From positions 62,001 to 126,000 of the IMG/VR virus record IMGVR_UViG_3300030419_007010: a stretch of 64,000 nt of DNA, one strand, 5' to 3'. Each line of letters starts with the position of its first letter. The first letter of the stretch is position 1. The notes under the pieces were generated by a model, which worked only from the letters and a program-made list of their open reading frames with translations, ran no database searches and was not told where the DNA came from. This document shows positions 38,563 through 46,742 of the stretch, in pieces. The translations under genes were made by a program, and so were the position numbers. The DNA comes from a virus.

Positions 38563-39183
38563 TTATATCTCCCAATCTTTGTATTCTGGTTCTTTAGTTT
38601 TATTGTTATTATGCATTCTGTAACGATAAAATGGATATCTAAGATGATGAATCTTATAAAAATCACCTAATCTTTTTCGTAAGTTCTCTTCTTCTTTGTG
38701 TCGCATATTAGGATCATATGCACCCATTTCAACAAGTAAATCTTTTCTGTACATTATACCACAAGAAATATTGTCTTTTTCAGCATATTTTCTCTCTAAA
38801 ACATTTTCATAATTGTCTATCAAAATATAGTCACAAGATACACAGAACGCGTCGTGATTTGCTTCTAAATATTCCTTCATAAAATAGCACATATCATCAG
38901 AAACATAATCGTCAGCATCAACACGAATAACAAATTGCCCTTTAGCTGCTTTTATTCCTTTGTTGGCGGAAGCTGCAACTCCTAAATTCTTCTTGTTTTT
39001 TATTAATTTAATGTCATCCAAGAAGGGAACCATAACTTCCCAAGATTTATCTGTGCTCTTATCATCTACAACAATTACTTCAACATTAACATTCTTCTGA
39101 TTTAAACAGCTTCTAATGCATCTAGCAATATATCTTGAATAATTATAGTTAGTTATAATAATTGAAACATCAGGATTAGACAT
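38563..39183 (-). CDS. Family 2 glycosyltransferase (206 aa)
   Basis: I choose ATG at 39183 (MSNPDVSIIITNYNYS) because GAGG lies six bases before it; the in-frame ATG at 39195 has no such spacing. The GT2 core is complete: SIIITNYNYSRYI, VDDKSTDKSWEV, NKGIKAAKG and the DxD-type VDADDY (D89-D92). At 206 residues it is a small, soluble GT-A enzyme that would add one sugar from a nucleotide-sugar donor. No membrane helix is present. It overlaps the asparagine-synthase-type gene by eight bases. Confidence 0.88.
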   Translation of the reverse strand: MSNPDVSIIITNYNYSRYIARCIRSCLNQKNVNVEVIVVDDKSTDKSWEVMVPFLDDIKLIKNKKNLGVAASANKGIKAAKGQFVIRVDADDYVSDDMCYFMKEYLEANHDAFCVSCDYILIDNYENVLERKYAEKDNISCGIMYRKDLLVEMGAYDPNMRHKEEENLRKRLGDFYKIHHLRYPFYRYRMHNNNKTKEPEYKDWEI

Positions 39184-40810
39184 AATTTTCCTCATACCAG
39201 AGACACAAAATCAAAAATGCAAACTTCAAATATCCATTTTTAATGTCTTTGACGTTAAATCCTTCTTTAAAAATATTAGACTTTATAATCTCACAATTAT
39301 TGATTACTTCATCAAACTTGTCATTCCATCCATCAAAACCCAACATAAAGCCAATTTTGTTTCTATGCACAAACTCTTTATCGTAATATTGTTCTAAAAG
39401 TTTTTTGATTGGATACTTACGTATTTTACCAAACATATTCTCATATGTTAAGCGATTTGAATATTCCACTACGCGGTGATCCAAAAAAGGAACTCTAACT
39501 TCTAAAGAGCTAGCCATGCTCATTCTATCTACTTTCTGGAGTATGTCTCCTTCCAGAAAAAATCTAATATCCAGAAGTCTCATTATTTCATTTTTATCTT
39601 TTGTTTCATAAGGCAATTTAGTTAACATATAATCATATGTGTCATTCTTATATTCATTCTGCAAAAAATCTAAATTTGTGTTGCGAAAAAACCTTTCTGA
39701 TATTGGTATTTCCGTATTGTTGTACTTGTTGTAACCACAAAACACTTCATCAGAACCATCTCCGCCTAAAGCGACAGTAACATTGCTAGATATTTTATTG
39801 GATATCAGATAAGTTGGTATAATTGAAGAATCTGCGAAAGGCTGACCAAAGTGTCGAACCAGTTTTCTTAAAAAGTTGAGCTTAATTTCATCGTAATTTA
39901 CAAAGATATCAGTGTGATTTGTCCGACATTTGTTTGCAACCAACAGAGCATACTCTTTTTCATTTAGTTCTTTATCGTTAATAACAGCGGTAAAGGTTTT
40001 GCAATCTTGTTCTATCGATGATAAATGCTGCACAACCAGCGAAGAGTCGACTCCTCCGGAAAGATACGCACCATAAGGTACATCACTTCGCGTTCGTAGG
40101 GAAACCGCGTCACGAAGAAGATTTTCGAGGTACCCTAAATCGCTTTCTTTTCTTTCTTGAGGAGTTAAAGACCAATATTTCTTAATTGAACTAGCTCTGG
40201 TTTTAACATCAAATTCTAAATAATGGCCCTGCTCTAAGCTTCTGATTTCATTCCATATAGTATTTGGAGAAGCAATATAATATGTGTTAAAAAACATAGA
40301 TATAGCGACAGGATCTATTGATAAATTATCTATTCCTACTAAATCTTTTACGGAGTTAATCTCTGAGCAGAACGTTAATCCATTTTGCAGTGAGTAGAAC
40401 AACGGCTTAATGCCCATCCTATCTCTCACCAAAAAAAGCTTTCCTCTTGTTTTGTCATAAAGAGAAAAAGCAAACATTCCATTTAATTCTTTTAATGTTT
40501 TTTCTAAACCAAACTTCTCGTAGTATTTTAATAACACTTCTGTGTCAGAAGAGGTAGAAAATTCGCAATCTAAATCTTCTTTTAATTCTCGATAGTTATA
40601 AATTTCTCCATTAAAAACAAGAACTTTTTGACCATCATCAGAGATCATTGGTTGTTGTCCAGAAGATAAATCAATTATAGAAAGTCTAGTATGACCTAAA
40701 GAAACGTCTTGATCACGATAGAGACCTCTAGAATCTGGTCCGCGGTGACCAATATTATTAAGGAATGTCCTGTCAATAGGATATTTTGTAGAACCAATTA
40801 TTCCGCACAT
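39176..40810 (-). CDS. Glutamine-dependent asparagine synthase family amidotransferase
   Basis: A 544-residue class II amidotransferase. Cys2 (MCGIIGS) is the glutaminase nucleophile; HRGPDSRG and FNGEIYNYREL follow. The synthetase half has the ATP-pyrophosphatase loop SGGVDSS (251-257) and the ADGSDE-like LGGDGSDEVFCGYNKY. Housekeeping AsnB makes asparagine, but family members in O-antigen loci (Pseudomonas WbpS, Francisella WbtH) amidate hexosaminuronic acids. With two UDP-sugar dehydrogenase/epimerase pairs in the cluster, sugar amidation is the more likely role; this is inference. The start overlaps the upstream GT2 gene by 13 bases, and no clear ribosome binding site is seen. Confidence 0.92.
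   Translation of the reverse strand: MCGIIGSTKYPIDRTFLNNIGHRGPDSRGLYRDQDVSLGHTRLSIIDLSSGQQPMISDDGQKVLVFNGEIYNYRELKEDLDCEFSTSSDTEVLLKYYEKFGLEKTLKELNGMFAFSLYDKTRGKLFLVRDRMGIKPLFYSLQNGLTFCSEINSVKDLVGIDNLSIDPVAISMFFNTYYIASPNTIWNEIRSLEQGHYLEFDVKTRASSIKKYWSLTPQERKESDLGYLENLLRDAVSLRTRSDVPYGAYLSGGVDSSLVVQHLSSIEQDCKTFTAVINDKELNEKEYALLVANKCRTNHTDIFVNYDEIKLNFLRKLVRHFGQPFADSSIIPTYLISNKISSNVTVALGGDGSDEVFCGYNKYNNTEIPISERFFRNTNLDFLQNEYKNDTYDYMLTKLPYETKDKNEIMRLLDIRFFLEGDILQKVDRMSMASSLEVRVPFLDHRVVEYSNRLTYENMFGKIRKYPIKKLLEQYYDKEFVHRNKIGFMLGFDGWNDKFDEVINNCEIIKSNIFKEGFNVKDIKNGYLKFAFLILCLWYEENYV
39190..39193 (-). promoter_or_regulatory. Shine-Dalgarno GAGG deciding the GT2 start at 39183
   Basis: The minus strand reads GAGG six bases before ATG at 39183. 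It overlaps the codons of the alternative ATG at 39195, which therefore lacks a usable site. Confidence 0.65.
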
Positions 40811-41643
40811 CTTATAATTTTATACTCAAACTCTGGATAATGGAAATCTCTCACAGTCGGCGTTCCAGATAAGCTAGCTTCTATCACTGGTTTGCGCGCT
40901 AGATTATAGTTTCTTCTCTCTTCAGAATTAATACCGACATTGCTAGAGGCGGTTAAGGACTTGGAATGGAATCTTCTATTATATAAGACTTCCGGCATAT
41001 TATAAATTCTATTCAATCCTAGGATTCTTATGAAAATATCTGTGTCTGCTGCAATCCTAGTCCGGCCGTCCCAGCCTCCTAGGGCTACTAAAATATCTCT
41101 TCTAAATAATACTGTACCGTTCATGCAAAACTTAAACTTAAGATATTCTTCGTAATTTCCGTCTGGCTCTAGAGAAGTTAAAAGATCATTTAAGGTAAAA
41201 GTTTCTATCACTTTTGGATATACATTTTTTCTGCTTCTGCTGCTGTTTTCATTCTCGGATATTGTATGTGGTTCATGATCTTCCCAAAACTCATTTACTG
41301 CTGTGCCTACACATGCAGCACTAGATAATATCATAAAATTTAATTGTTTTTGTAGTCTTTCCGGCTCACTAAAATCATCCGAATCGTGAAGCCCAACATA
41401 TTGTGAGTTGCAATAGTTTTTTAAGACGAAGTTTTTGCCAGCATATGTACCAACATTCTTTTTCGAACAAATAATTGTTATTCTATCATCTTGAAAAGAT
41501 TTGATTTTTTCTACTGTATCGTCGGTACTACAATCATCAAAAATAAATAAATTAAAATTCCTGTACGTCTGATTAAGAATAGAATCTACACATTGTTCTA
41601 TAGTATCAGAAGAGTTATAGGTACATAAAATAATATCAATCAC
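40798..41643 (-). CDS. Family 2 glycosyltransferase (281 aa), GTG start
   Basis: GT2 core: DIILCTYNSSDTIEQC, IFDDCSTDDTVEKI, KKNVGTYAGKNF and the metal site HDSDD (86-90). It continues through an acceptor part with GWDGRTRIAADTDIFIRI. The start codon is GTG at 41643 with GGAG seven bases upstream; it overlaps the formyltransferase gene by eight bases. It is soluble, with no membrane helix. The donor and acceptor are unknown. Confidence 0.88.
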   Translation of the reverse strand: MIDIILCTYNSSDTIEQCVDSILNQTYRNFNLFIFDDCSTDDTVEKIKSFQDDRITIICSKKNVGTYAGKNFVLKNYCNSQYVGLHDSDDFSEPERLQKQLNFMILSSAACVGTAVNEFWEDHEPHTISENENSSRSRKNVYPKVIETFTLNDLLTSLEPDGNYEEYLKFKFCMNGTVLFRRDILVALGGWDGRTRIAADTDIFIRILGLNRIYNMPEVLYNRRFHSKSLTASSNVGINSEERRNYNLARKPVIEASLSGTPTVRDFHYPEFEYKIIRCAE

Positions 41644-42331
41644 TCAAATACTCCTCGATTACTCTATCAATTTTACTAGCTACCTCTTGTTCTGCTTCTG
41701 GTGTTCTATCTTTAATTTGATAAAGCTTTCCTTTGTTCTTTAGTACAAAACTACTAACTGTTTGTTTTTTAATATCTGCTAGGCTATCTTTTAATACTTC
41801 GAATCCAGCAATACAAGATTTTAAAAATAGATCTTCTATATCATCACCAGCGGCAATATCTGCTTTTTTTTGAGCGATTATTTCTCCTGCATCGATTGAC
41901 TTATCAATATAGTGCAATGTTGCACCAACACCATCTAGGTTTTCGTCATGGACTGCCCAAAAAGCGCTATCAACTCCTCGAAATAATTGAACAATTCCAG
42001 TATGTATATTTATACATCCATATTTTGGTATAGAAAATACTTCTTCTTTTAAAAGACTGCAGCCGAAAGTAAAGATAACTTCAGGATCGTGTTTCTTAAT
42101 TAATTCAACAGTTTCTTTTGTGTTTATTTGTTCCTTATCAAGAAAAGTATATGGACTTATAGGGGTCCAATCGACTTGCTCCTTAAATAATTCTTTCTCT
42201 TTTTCGTATAAAGAAGCAGAAGAAATAGGCTTATCTTCAAAAAAAATTCTGGATGCAAATGTTCTATTATATAACATTTCAGCAAAATATCTATGTCTAG
42301 GATGAGTTGAGGTTATAATTACAGTTCTCAA
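41636..42331 (-). CDS. Sugar N-formyltransferase (formyl transferase family), TTG start
   Basis: The 231-residue protein has the formyltransferase catalytic triad at standard spacing: Asn108 and His110 in GCINIHTG and Asp147 in SIDAGEI (E. coli methionyl-tRNA formyltransferase uses N106, H108 and D144). It lacks the C-terminal tRNA-binding domain, as do formyltransferases that act on amino sugars with 10-formyl-tetrahydrofolate. The start is TTG at 42331, preceded by GGAGG at four bases and overlapping the PIG-L stop by four (TTGA). Directly upstream is a PIG-L deacetylase, so deacetylation followed by formylation of one amino sugar is an attractive reading. Alternative: formylation of a 4-amino sugar made by the DegT enzyme. 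Confidence 0.85.
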   Translation of the reverse strand: MRTVIITSTHPRHRYFAEMLYNRTFASRIFFEDKPISSASLYEKEKELFKEQVDWTPISPYTFLDKEQINTKETVELIKKHDPEVIFTFGCSLLKEEVFSIPKYGCINIHTGIVQLFRGVDSAFWAVHDENLDGVGATLHYIDKSIDAGEIIAQKKADIAAGDDIEDLFLKSCIAGFEVLKDSLADIKKQTVSSFVLKNKGKLYQIKDRTPEAEQEVASKIDRVIEEYLSD

Positions 42332-43017
42332 AATACCTCCAAAGGAAAAACAGATATTCTCTTGAAGGCTTCGCCTCTAGATTTTCCTATTTCATATCCG
42401 CGAACTTTAGAGAGGCCATCTAGGTAATCATTAATACCCGAAATAACTTGTTCTTGTGAGTCATAGAAACTCATAGCTTTCATTTTAACATCAAAACTTT
42501 CTGTAACATCGACTACAAAATCAACTTCTGGTAAAGGATCCGTTATCTCAAACGCCCATAAGTCTTTGACCTTATGTGTTTTGCCAAGCTCGGGCAATAC
42601 TGCTTCTGATGCCTTCCAACACGCCTCTTTTATTATTAGAGATGTATTCCTATGGTCTCTGTGTTTATCGTTTTCCGAATGTGTGATAACTAAATCAGGC
42701 TTCTTTTCTCTTATCAGTTTAATAACTTTATGAAAAAACTCTCTTGAATATTCTACTTTTTGACATTCTACGTAAAGATTGTGTATATCTTTAACACCTA
42801 AAACCTGACCAGCTAGATGAGCTTCATATTGGCGAGTTGTGATGATATTATCACTAGTATATTTATTTCCATGATCAACGCCAGTAGCGCCGTCGGTTAT
42901 AAACACTACCTCTACATTAGAGCCGGCATCAGTCCATTTTCGTATAGAGGCTCCACAGCCAATTGTTTCATCATCTTGATGAGCGGCAAAGACTAATATA
43001 TTCTTATGTTGAAACAT
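42328..43017 (-). CDS. PIG-L/LmbE-type N-acetylglucosaminyl deacetylase
   Basis: Zinc-site motif AHQDDE (His13, Asp15, Asp16, Glu17) opens the 229-residue protein, and a second block THSENDKHRDHRNTS holds the other histidines (His113, His122). Members remove the N-acetyl group from GlcNAc-type sugars or similar amides. The gene overlaps the sialic-acid-synthase-like gene by 14 bases and the formyltransferase gene by four, so the three are coupled. Its product would be a free amino sugar, the natural substrate for the adjacent formyltransferase. The ribosome binding site is not obvious. No signal peptide: cytoplasmic. Confidence 0.9.
   Translation of the reverse strand: MFQHKNILVFAAHQDDETIGCGASIRKWTDAGSNVEVVFITDGATGVDHGNKYTSDNIITTRQYEAHLAGQVLGVKDIHNLYVECQKVEYSREFFHKVIKLIREKKPDLVITHSENDKHRDHRNTSLIIKEACWKASEAVLPELGKTHKVKDLWAFEITDPLPEVDFVVDVTESFDVKMKAMSFYDSQEQVISGINDYLDGLSKVRGYEIGKSRGEAFKRISVFPLEVF
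42336..42340 (-). promoter_or_regulatory. Shine-Dalgarno GGAGG for the TTG start at 42331
   Basis: The minus strand reads GGAGG four bases before TTG at 42331, within the last codons of the PIG-L gene. It supports initiation at the rare TTG codon. Confidence 0.7.
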
Positions 43018-43711
43018 TTACACTGTCACAAAAAGATCTTAAAAAGGCTAGCTGTCCAAAATTCATGGAGCAAACGTGAGCGCTTTCTGTTTTACATTGT
43101 AAATTATAATCTATTGTGAAATGTTTTTCAAGAACTTTCGCACCTCGGCGAACAGCTTCTTCACAAGCTTCATTGCCAACTGTGTGATCGCTATATCCGA
43201 TCAAGCGATCGTCGAACTTCTCTGGCATTACTTTCATAGCTTCTTCGAAAGTATGAGGGTATTTTGCTACGCAGTGGAAATATTTTACGTTTTCGTTTTC
43301 GAAAGGATATTCATCTTTATCCCATTTTCCAAGCGAACAATAAGTAAACATACCAGTATCTACCATATCTTTGCAAAAATCAAAATCCCATTCCAGCATA
43401 GAACTAGCAATTTTATTAATTTGTGCATTAGACTCTTGAGTCCACTCGAACCTGTCTCTATGAAACGGAGATGCAAAAAAATCTATATTTAATCTCTCTG
43501 CATAATCTTTTAGTCTCAAATATTGTTCTTTTGTCATCGTAAGATATTCCCAAAGCTCCCGATTATCTCCTGGCATTCTATAGGTATCCCACAATTGGAC
43601 CTTCACAGCGTCGGCTCCACCCATTTTACATTGCAAAATCATCTGCTCTGCTCTTCTTACAGAGCCGCCCCATTGGCCGCATAACTCTGCTATAATATAA
43701 ACATCACTCAT
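43004..43711 (-). CDS. NeuB-like sialic/nonulosonic acid synthase, lacking SAF domain
   Basis: I place the start at 43711 (MSDVYIIAEL), one base after the FkbM stop; an ATG at 43735 lies inside that gene. The 235-residue product follows the NeuB barrel: IIAELCGQWGGS, GGADAVKVQLWDT with the Lys that binds phosphoenolpyruvate, DFFASPFH, IASSMLEW, IGYSDHTVGNEA and AKVLEKHFTID. NeuB/PseI/LegI enzymes condense PEP with a six-carbon sugar to give a nine-carbon acid. Typical members are about 340 residues and end in an antifreeze-like SAF domain; it is absent here, while the barrel appears complete. With the cytidylyltransferase at 45065-45757 this suggests a CMP-activated nonulosonate or a related 3-deoxy acid. 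Confidence 0.85.
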   Translation of the reverse strand: MSDVYIIAELCGQWGGSVRRAEQMILQCKMGGADAVKVQLWDTYRMPGDNRELWEYLTMTKEQYLRLKDYAERLNIDFFASPFHRDRFEWTQESNAQINKIASSMLEWDFDFCKDMVDTGMFTYCSLGKWDKDEYPFENENVKYFHCVAKYPHTFEEAMKVMPEKFDDRLIGYSDHTVGNEACEEAVRRGAKVLEKHFTIDYNLQCKTESAHVCSMNFGQLAFLRSFCDSVNVST

Positions 43712-43712
43712 T

Positions 43713-44405
43713 CTAAAAATATCCCCAATCAACATATTTTGTAACTGTTGATTTAAATTTATCTATTACTTCTTGATTAAAATCTTCGGGAGCTTTATAC
43801 TTTGGTGTAAATTCCACAAGCCATTCATCAATATACTCGTGAGCTTCCGTATTTAACAGGTGTTCAATGACTTTATACTCTGCGCCTTCAATATCAATTT
43901 TTAAAATATTGTGCTCGTCTTTACTTAAATTTTTAATAATCCAATCGGAAAGGTCAATACACTGTACAGGAAAACTTAAGCTAGGAATATTTAGAGCACA
44001 GTCGGTCTTCGCTCGATACCCATTTTTTTCTCCAGTAACAAAATGATTGTTATTAGAAAAATCTAGGCGGATTCCACGATAATACTCTGGGATATATTGG
44101 CCTGATTTAATAGCTTGCTCTTTACTTCTTAACAAAGAAGAACCGGTTCTTGTTCCCCAAGCTTGAATATAAAAGTTTTTTATTACATCTTCCACCCAGA
44201 CGGCCTGAGTGTGTATTGTTATAGGTACTGGATTATCTTCAACTTGCGCCAACGTCGCAAATTTCTCTAGCAGGGTTGTATAATTGAAGTACTCTGGTTC
44301 GAACGCGTCAATTTTAATTAAATTTTCTTTATACTTATTTTTGGCCCATGAGACTGCTTTACCGACGTTTGCGCCGCAGTCAATAAACCTAATTTTTTTA
44401 GACAT
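43713..44405 (-). CDS. FkbM-family methyltransferase
   Basis: The 230-residue protein starts with motif I RFIDCGANVGK (6-17) and carries the FkbM signature ILKIDIEGAEYKVIEHLL plus a FEPEYFNY acidic loop. FkbM enzymes O-methylate sugars and natural products with S-adenosylmethionine. A perfect GGAGG lies four bases before the ATG. It lies one base after the next methyltransferase gene, and its TAG stop is one base from the NeuB-like start. Methylation of a glycan hydroxyl is likely; the acceptor is unknown. Confidence 0.88.
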   Translation of the reverse strand: MSKKIRFIDCGANVGKAVSWAKNKYKENLIKIDAFEPEYFNYTTLLEKFATLAQVEDNPVPITIHTQAVWVEDVIKNFYIQAWGTRTGSSLLRSKEQAIKSGQYIPEYYRGIRLDFSNNNHFVTGEKNGYRAKTDCALNIPSLSFPVQCIDLSDWIIKNLSKDEHNILKIDIEGAEYKVIEHLLNTEAHEYIDEWLVEFTPKYKAPEDFNQEVIDKFKSTVTKYVDWGYF

Positions 44406-44406
44406 T

Positions 44407-45060
44407 CTACCTCCTTAAGTGTGCTATATAAAATCCGTTATGCCAATCTATATGCTTTTCTATAAAGAATTCTGTTACTTTTTTGAAATTGGATTTTTTA
44501 ATTGCTTCTTCAGTTGCATTTTGAATATTTTCACCTACATCTCCAGGACAGTAATAGTCGTCGACAATTAGTATTATTTCATCATCCAGTATGGAGTCAT
44601 AGTGGGCTAATATTTTACTATGAGAATCATATGAGTGATCACCATCATAAAAAAATATATTTATTTTATCTTCAAATTTTTTTAGATCTAATTCCCAACA
44701 ATTCTCTACAAAAAAAACAAATTTTCTATCAGAAGAAGAGTATTTCTCTATATTTTTATTAATATTTTCTTCATTATCTTCTTGAAAATATCGACTCCAA
44801 TTATCAATTCCGTAAAAGACCCCAGCATTATTATAAGCTGCAGCAAAATAGCTGGCACCTCTTAACACTCCTATTTCTAGATATTTAGTTTTCTTTTTAT
44901 TAGGTAATTTACATATAAGATTTAAAAGAAACTGTGAGTCTCTAGTAGACATTGCATGAGGAACAGTTTGATGACTAAGCTTCATGATATCGCCATTCAA
45001 TGTTTTTACATTTTTAGTTGCCTTATCAATGCAATCTCTAATATGTTCTGTAAAATTCAT
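44407..45060 (-). CDS. Class I SAM-dependent methyltransferase (217 aa)
   Basis: Motif I is KYLEIGVLRGASYF (59-72), followed by GVFYGIDNWSRYF, and INIFFYDGDHSYDSH with the acidic DDYYCPGD segment: the Methyltransf_24 pattern also seen in the protein at 37834-38562. The substrate is unknown, but all neighbours are sugar genes. The start has only a weak ribosome binding site; it is four bases after the cytidylyltransferase gene. No membrane segment or signal peptide. Confidence 0.8.
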   Translation of the reverse strand: MNFTEHIRDCIDKATKNVKTLNGDIMKLSHQTVPHAMSTRDSQFLLNLICKLPNKKKTKYLEIGVLRGASYFAAAYNNAGVFYGIDNWSRYFQEDNEENINKNIEKYSSSDRKFVFFVENCWELDLKKFEDKINIFFYDGDHSYDSHSKILAHYDSILDDEIILIVDDYYCPGDVGENIQNATEEAIKKSNFKKVTEFFIEKHIDWHNGFYIAHLRR

Positions 45061-45064
45061 GAAT

Positions 45065-45757
45065 TTATTTTTTAATTTTTTCTAGTTTTGCATTTGGGTG
45101 TTTCTTTCTAAACTCTTCCTTAAGCTGTTCTATTTTATCGACAGGCTTCTCTAATAACCAAATGTCTTCTTCTGTATGTATATCATGTAATTCACAGACG
45201 ACAACACCGCAGTTTGTACTTAAATCTTTTTGCATCACATAATCGGCCTTAAAAATACGAAAAGCTGCATTTTGCATTAGGTTAGAATCAACACTAAAAA
45301 CTTCATCTCTCTCGTGTTTCTTAAAAACCTCTATAGCATTATCCAAGTGTTCTGCTTTAATTTGCGGAGAATTTGCTTGCAGTGATATAAAAATCTCTGG
45401 TTTCTTTTGATTTTTGTTTATGTGCTTTGCTGCAGCACGAATAGCAACTTGTTTATAGACATGATCTTTTGCTAATCGTTTACTTCTCATGTGAACTTTG
45501 GCACCAAAACTTTTAGCAACTTCTGCTATCTCTTTTGACTCTGTGCTCACCCAGGGCTCAATATCATGCTTTGATTCTTTACATGCCTTTATCGCCCAAT
45601 AAAGCATCGGCTTGCCCCAAACTGGATGTATATTTTTGTTTTTAAGCCGTTTGCTGCCGCCTCTAGCTGGTATTATAGCTACAATTTTCGGACCTTCTAT
45701 CAGATTCTTCTCTCCTATGAAGTTGAGATATTTTCCTATTAAAAAGCTTTCAGTCAT
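45065..45757 (-). CDS. NeuA-like acylneuraminate cytidylyltransferase
   Basis: The 230-residue protein has the nucleotide-binding signature IPARGGSKRLKNKNI (29-43), followed by GKPMLYWAI, WVSTESKEIAEVAKSFGA and the SLQANSPQI segment, as in CMP-sialic acid and CMP-legionaminic acid synthetases. Such enzymes activate a nonulosonic acid with CTP. It is preceded by about 20 extra residues before the core. The gene overlaps the GT-B gene by eight bases. Together with the NeuB-like gene it forms the minimal synthesis-activation pair for a sialic-acid-like sugar. Confidence 0.88.
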   Translation of the reverse strand: MTESFLIGKYLNFIGEKNLIEGPKIVAIIPARGGSKRLKNKNIHPVWGKPMLYWAIKACKESKHDIEPWVSTESKEIAEVAKSFGAKVHMRSKRLAKDHVYKQVAIRAAAKHINKNQKKPEIFISLQANSPQIKAEHLDNAIEVFKKHERDEVFSVDSNLMQNAAFRIFKADYVMQKDLSTNCGVVVCELHDIHTEEDIWLLEKPVDKIEQLKEEFRKKHPNAKLEKIKK

Positions 45758-46742
45758 TTTTTAACACATAATCCAGTATTCTTTGTGAAGAATTAAAATT
45801 AAACAAGTACTTTTCAATCGCTTCATCAAATTGAAAAGCCTCCACTTGTACTATATCATCTATATAATTGGCAATTTTATTATATTCTACTTCTCCCTTA
45901 ATGTCAATACAATAATCTTCTTTATAAAGAAAATCTAATATTTGGTTAAAGGGTTTAATATTAAAATTAATAATTGGTGTCCTCATCATCACAGCTTCTT
46001 TTATACTAGTCGAATCGAAATTGACAACGAAATCTGCTATATGCATCAGCTCCATCGAATCATGAGGGAACCATGAGAAATCTACAAAATGATAGTCCCC
46101 GCATATCTCTTTTTGTGAAAACGGATCCTTTCCGCGAGTTTTTGTTATGATATCGTAGCCAGATTCTCGTAAAGTGTCATACAATGCACCAAAATCTATT
46201 TTGCCTATATCGCGGGTTCTAGGTAACACAACAAAAGCTTTTTTACCAGAAGGATTAATATTATATTTTTTATATATTTCGTTACTATCATAAGCGATAT
46301 CATATTTGGGCGATCCTAAATAGAGATTTTTTTGTGATTTTTTATCATAATGGTCTGCTATAAATTTACTTGGAAAAATTACATAATCTACCGAGTCAAT
46401 ATATTTCTCGTAAATCCCAGCAACAGAAAAGTCAGTCATATAAGTTAAAGAAATTTTCTTATGATTATGATCAAGGAGTTCTATAAGATCTCCTTCAATT
46501 AGAAAAAATACACCAGGATATTTTTTGGCTTCATTAGCTTGAAAAATATCAAAATTATGTAGATTTGACAACTCTTGGAGATGTTTATAATTTTTTTCTA
46601 TTAGTGGAGAATTATATTTACCGCTTGAAGAAACAAAATATCTAGATTTTATATTCCTTTTATTTGCTTCAATAGTTAATGGAATAAAATATCGCAAGGA
46701 TGTCATTCCATTTGTAATAAAATTTATAAATTTTTCAGCCAT
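45750..46742 (-). CDS. GT-B-fold polysaccharide glycosyltransferase (330 aa)
   Basis: The 330-residue protein looks like a two-lobed GT-B/CDP-glycerol-transferase-type enzyme: an N-lobe with NGMTSLRYFIPLTIEANKR and a C-lobe with KKAFVVLPRTRDIGK, MELMHIADFVVNFDSTSIKE, and MMRTPIINFNIKPFNQ. The last two resemble the donor-binding part of capsule and teichoic-acid glycosyl- or glycerophosphotransferases (HxADxVVxDxSS, EAxxxxxPxI). It directly precedes the cytidylyltransferase gene with an eight-base overlap, so a transferase for the CMP-activated sugar is plausible. The exact donor cannot be read from the sequence. Confidence 0.65.
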   Translation of the reverse strand: MAEKFINFITNGMTSLRYFIPLTIEANKRNIKSRYFVSSSGKYNSPLIEKNYKHLQELSNLHNFDIFQANEAKKYPGVFFLIEGDLIELLDHNHKKISLTYMTDFSVAGIYEKYIDSVDYVIFPSKFIADHYDKKSQKNLYLGSPKYDIAYDSNEIYKKYNINPSGKKAFVVLPRTRDIGKIDFGALYDTLRESGYDIITKTRGKDPFSQKEICGDYHFVDFSWFPHDSMELMHIADFVVNFDSTSIKEAVMMRTPIINFNIKPFNQILDFLYKEDYCIDIKGEVEYNKIANYIDDIVQVEAFQFDEAIEKYLFNFNSSQRILDYVLKND

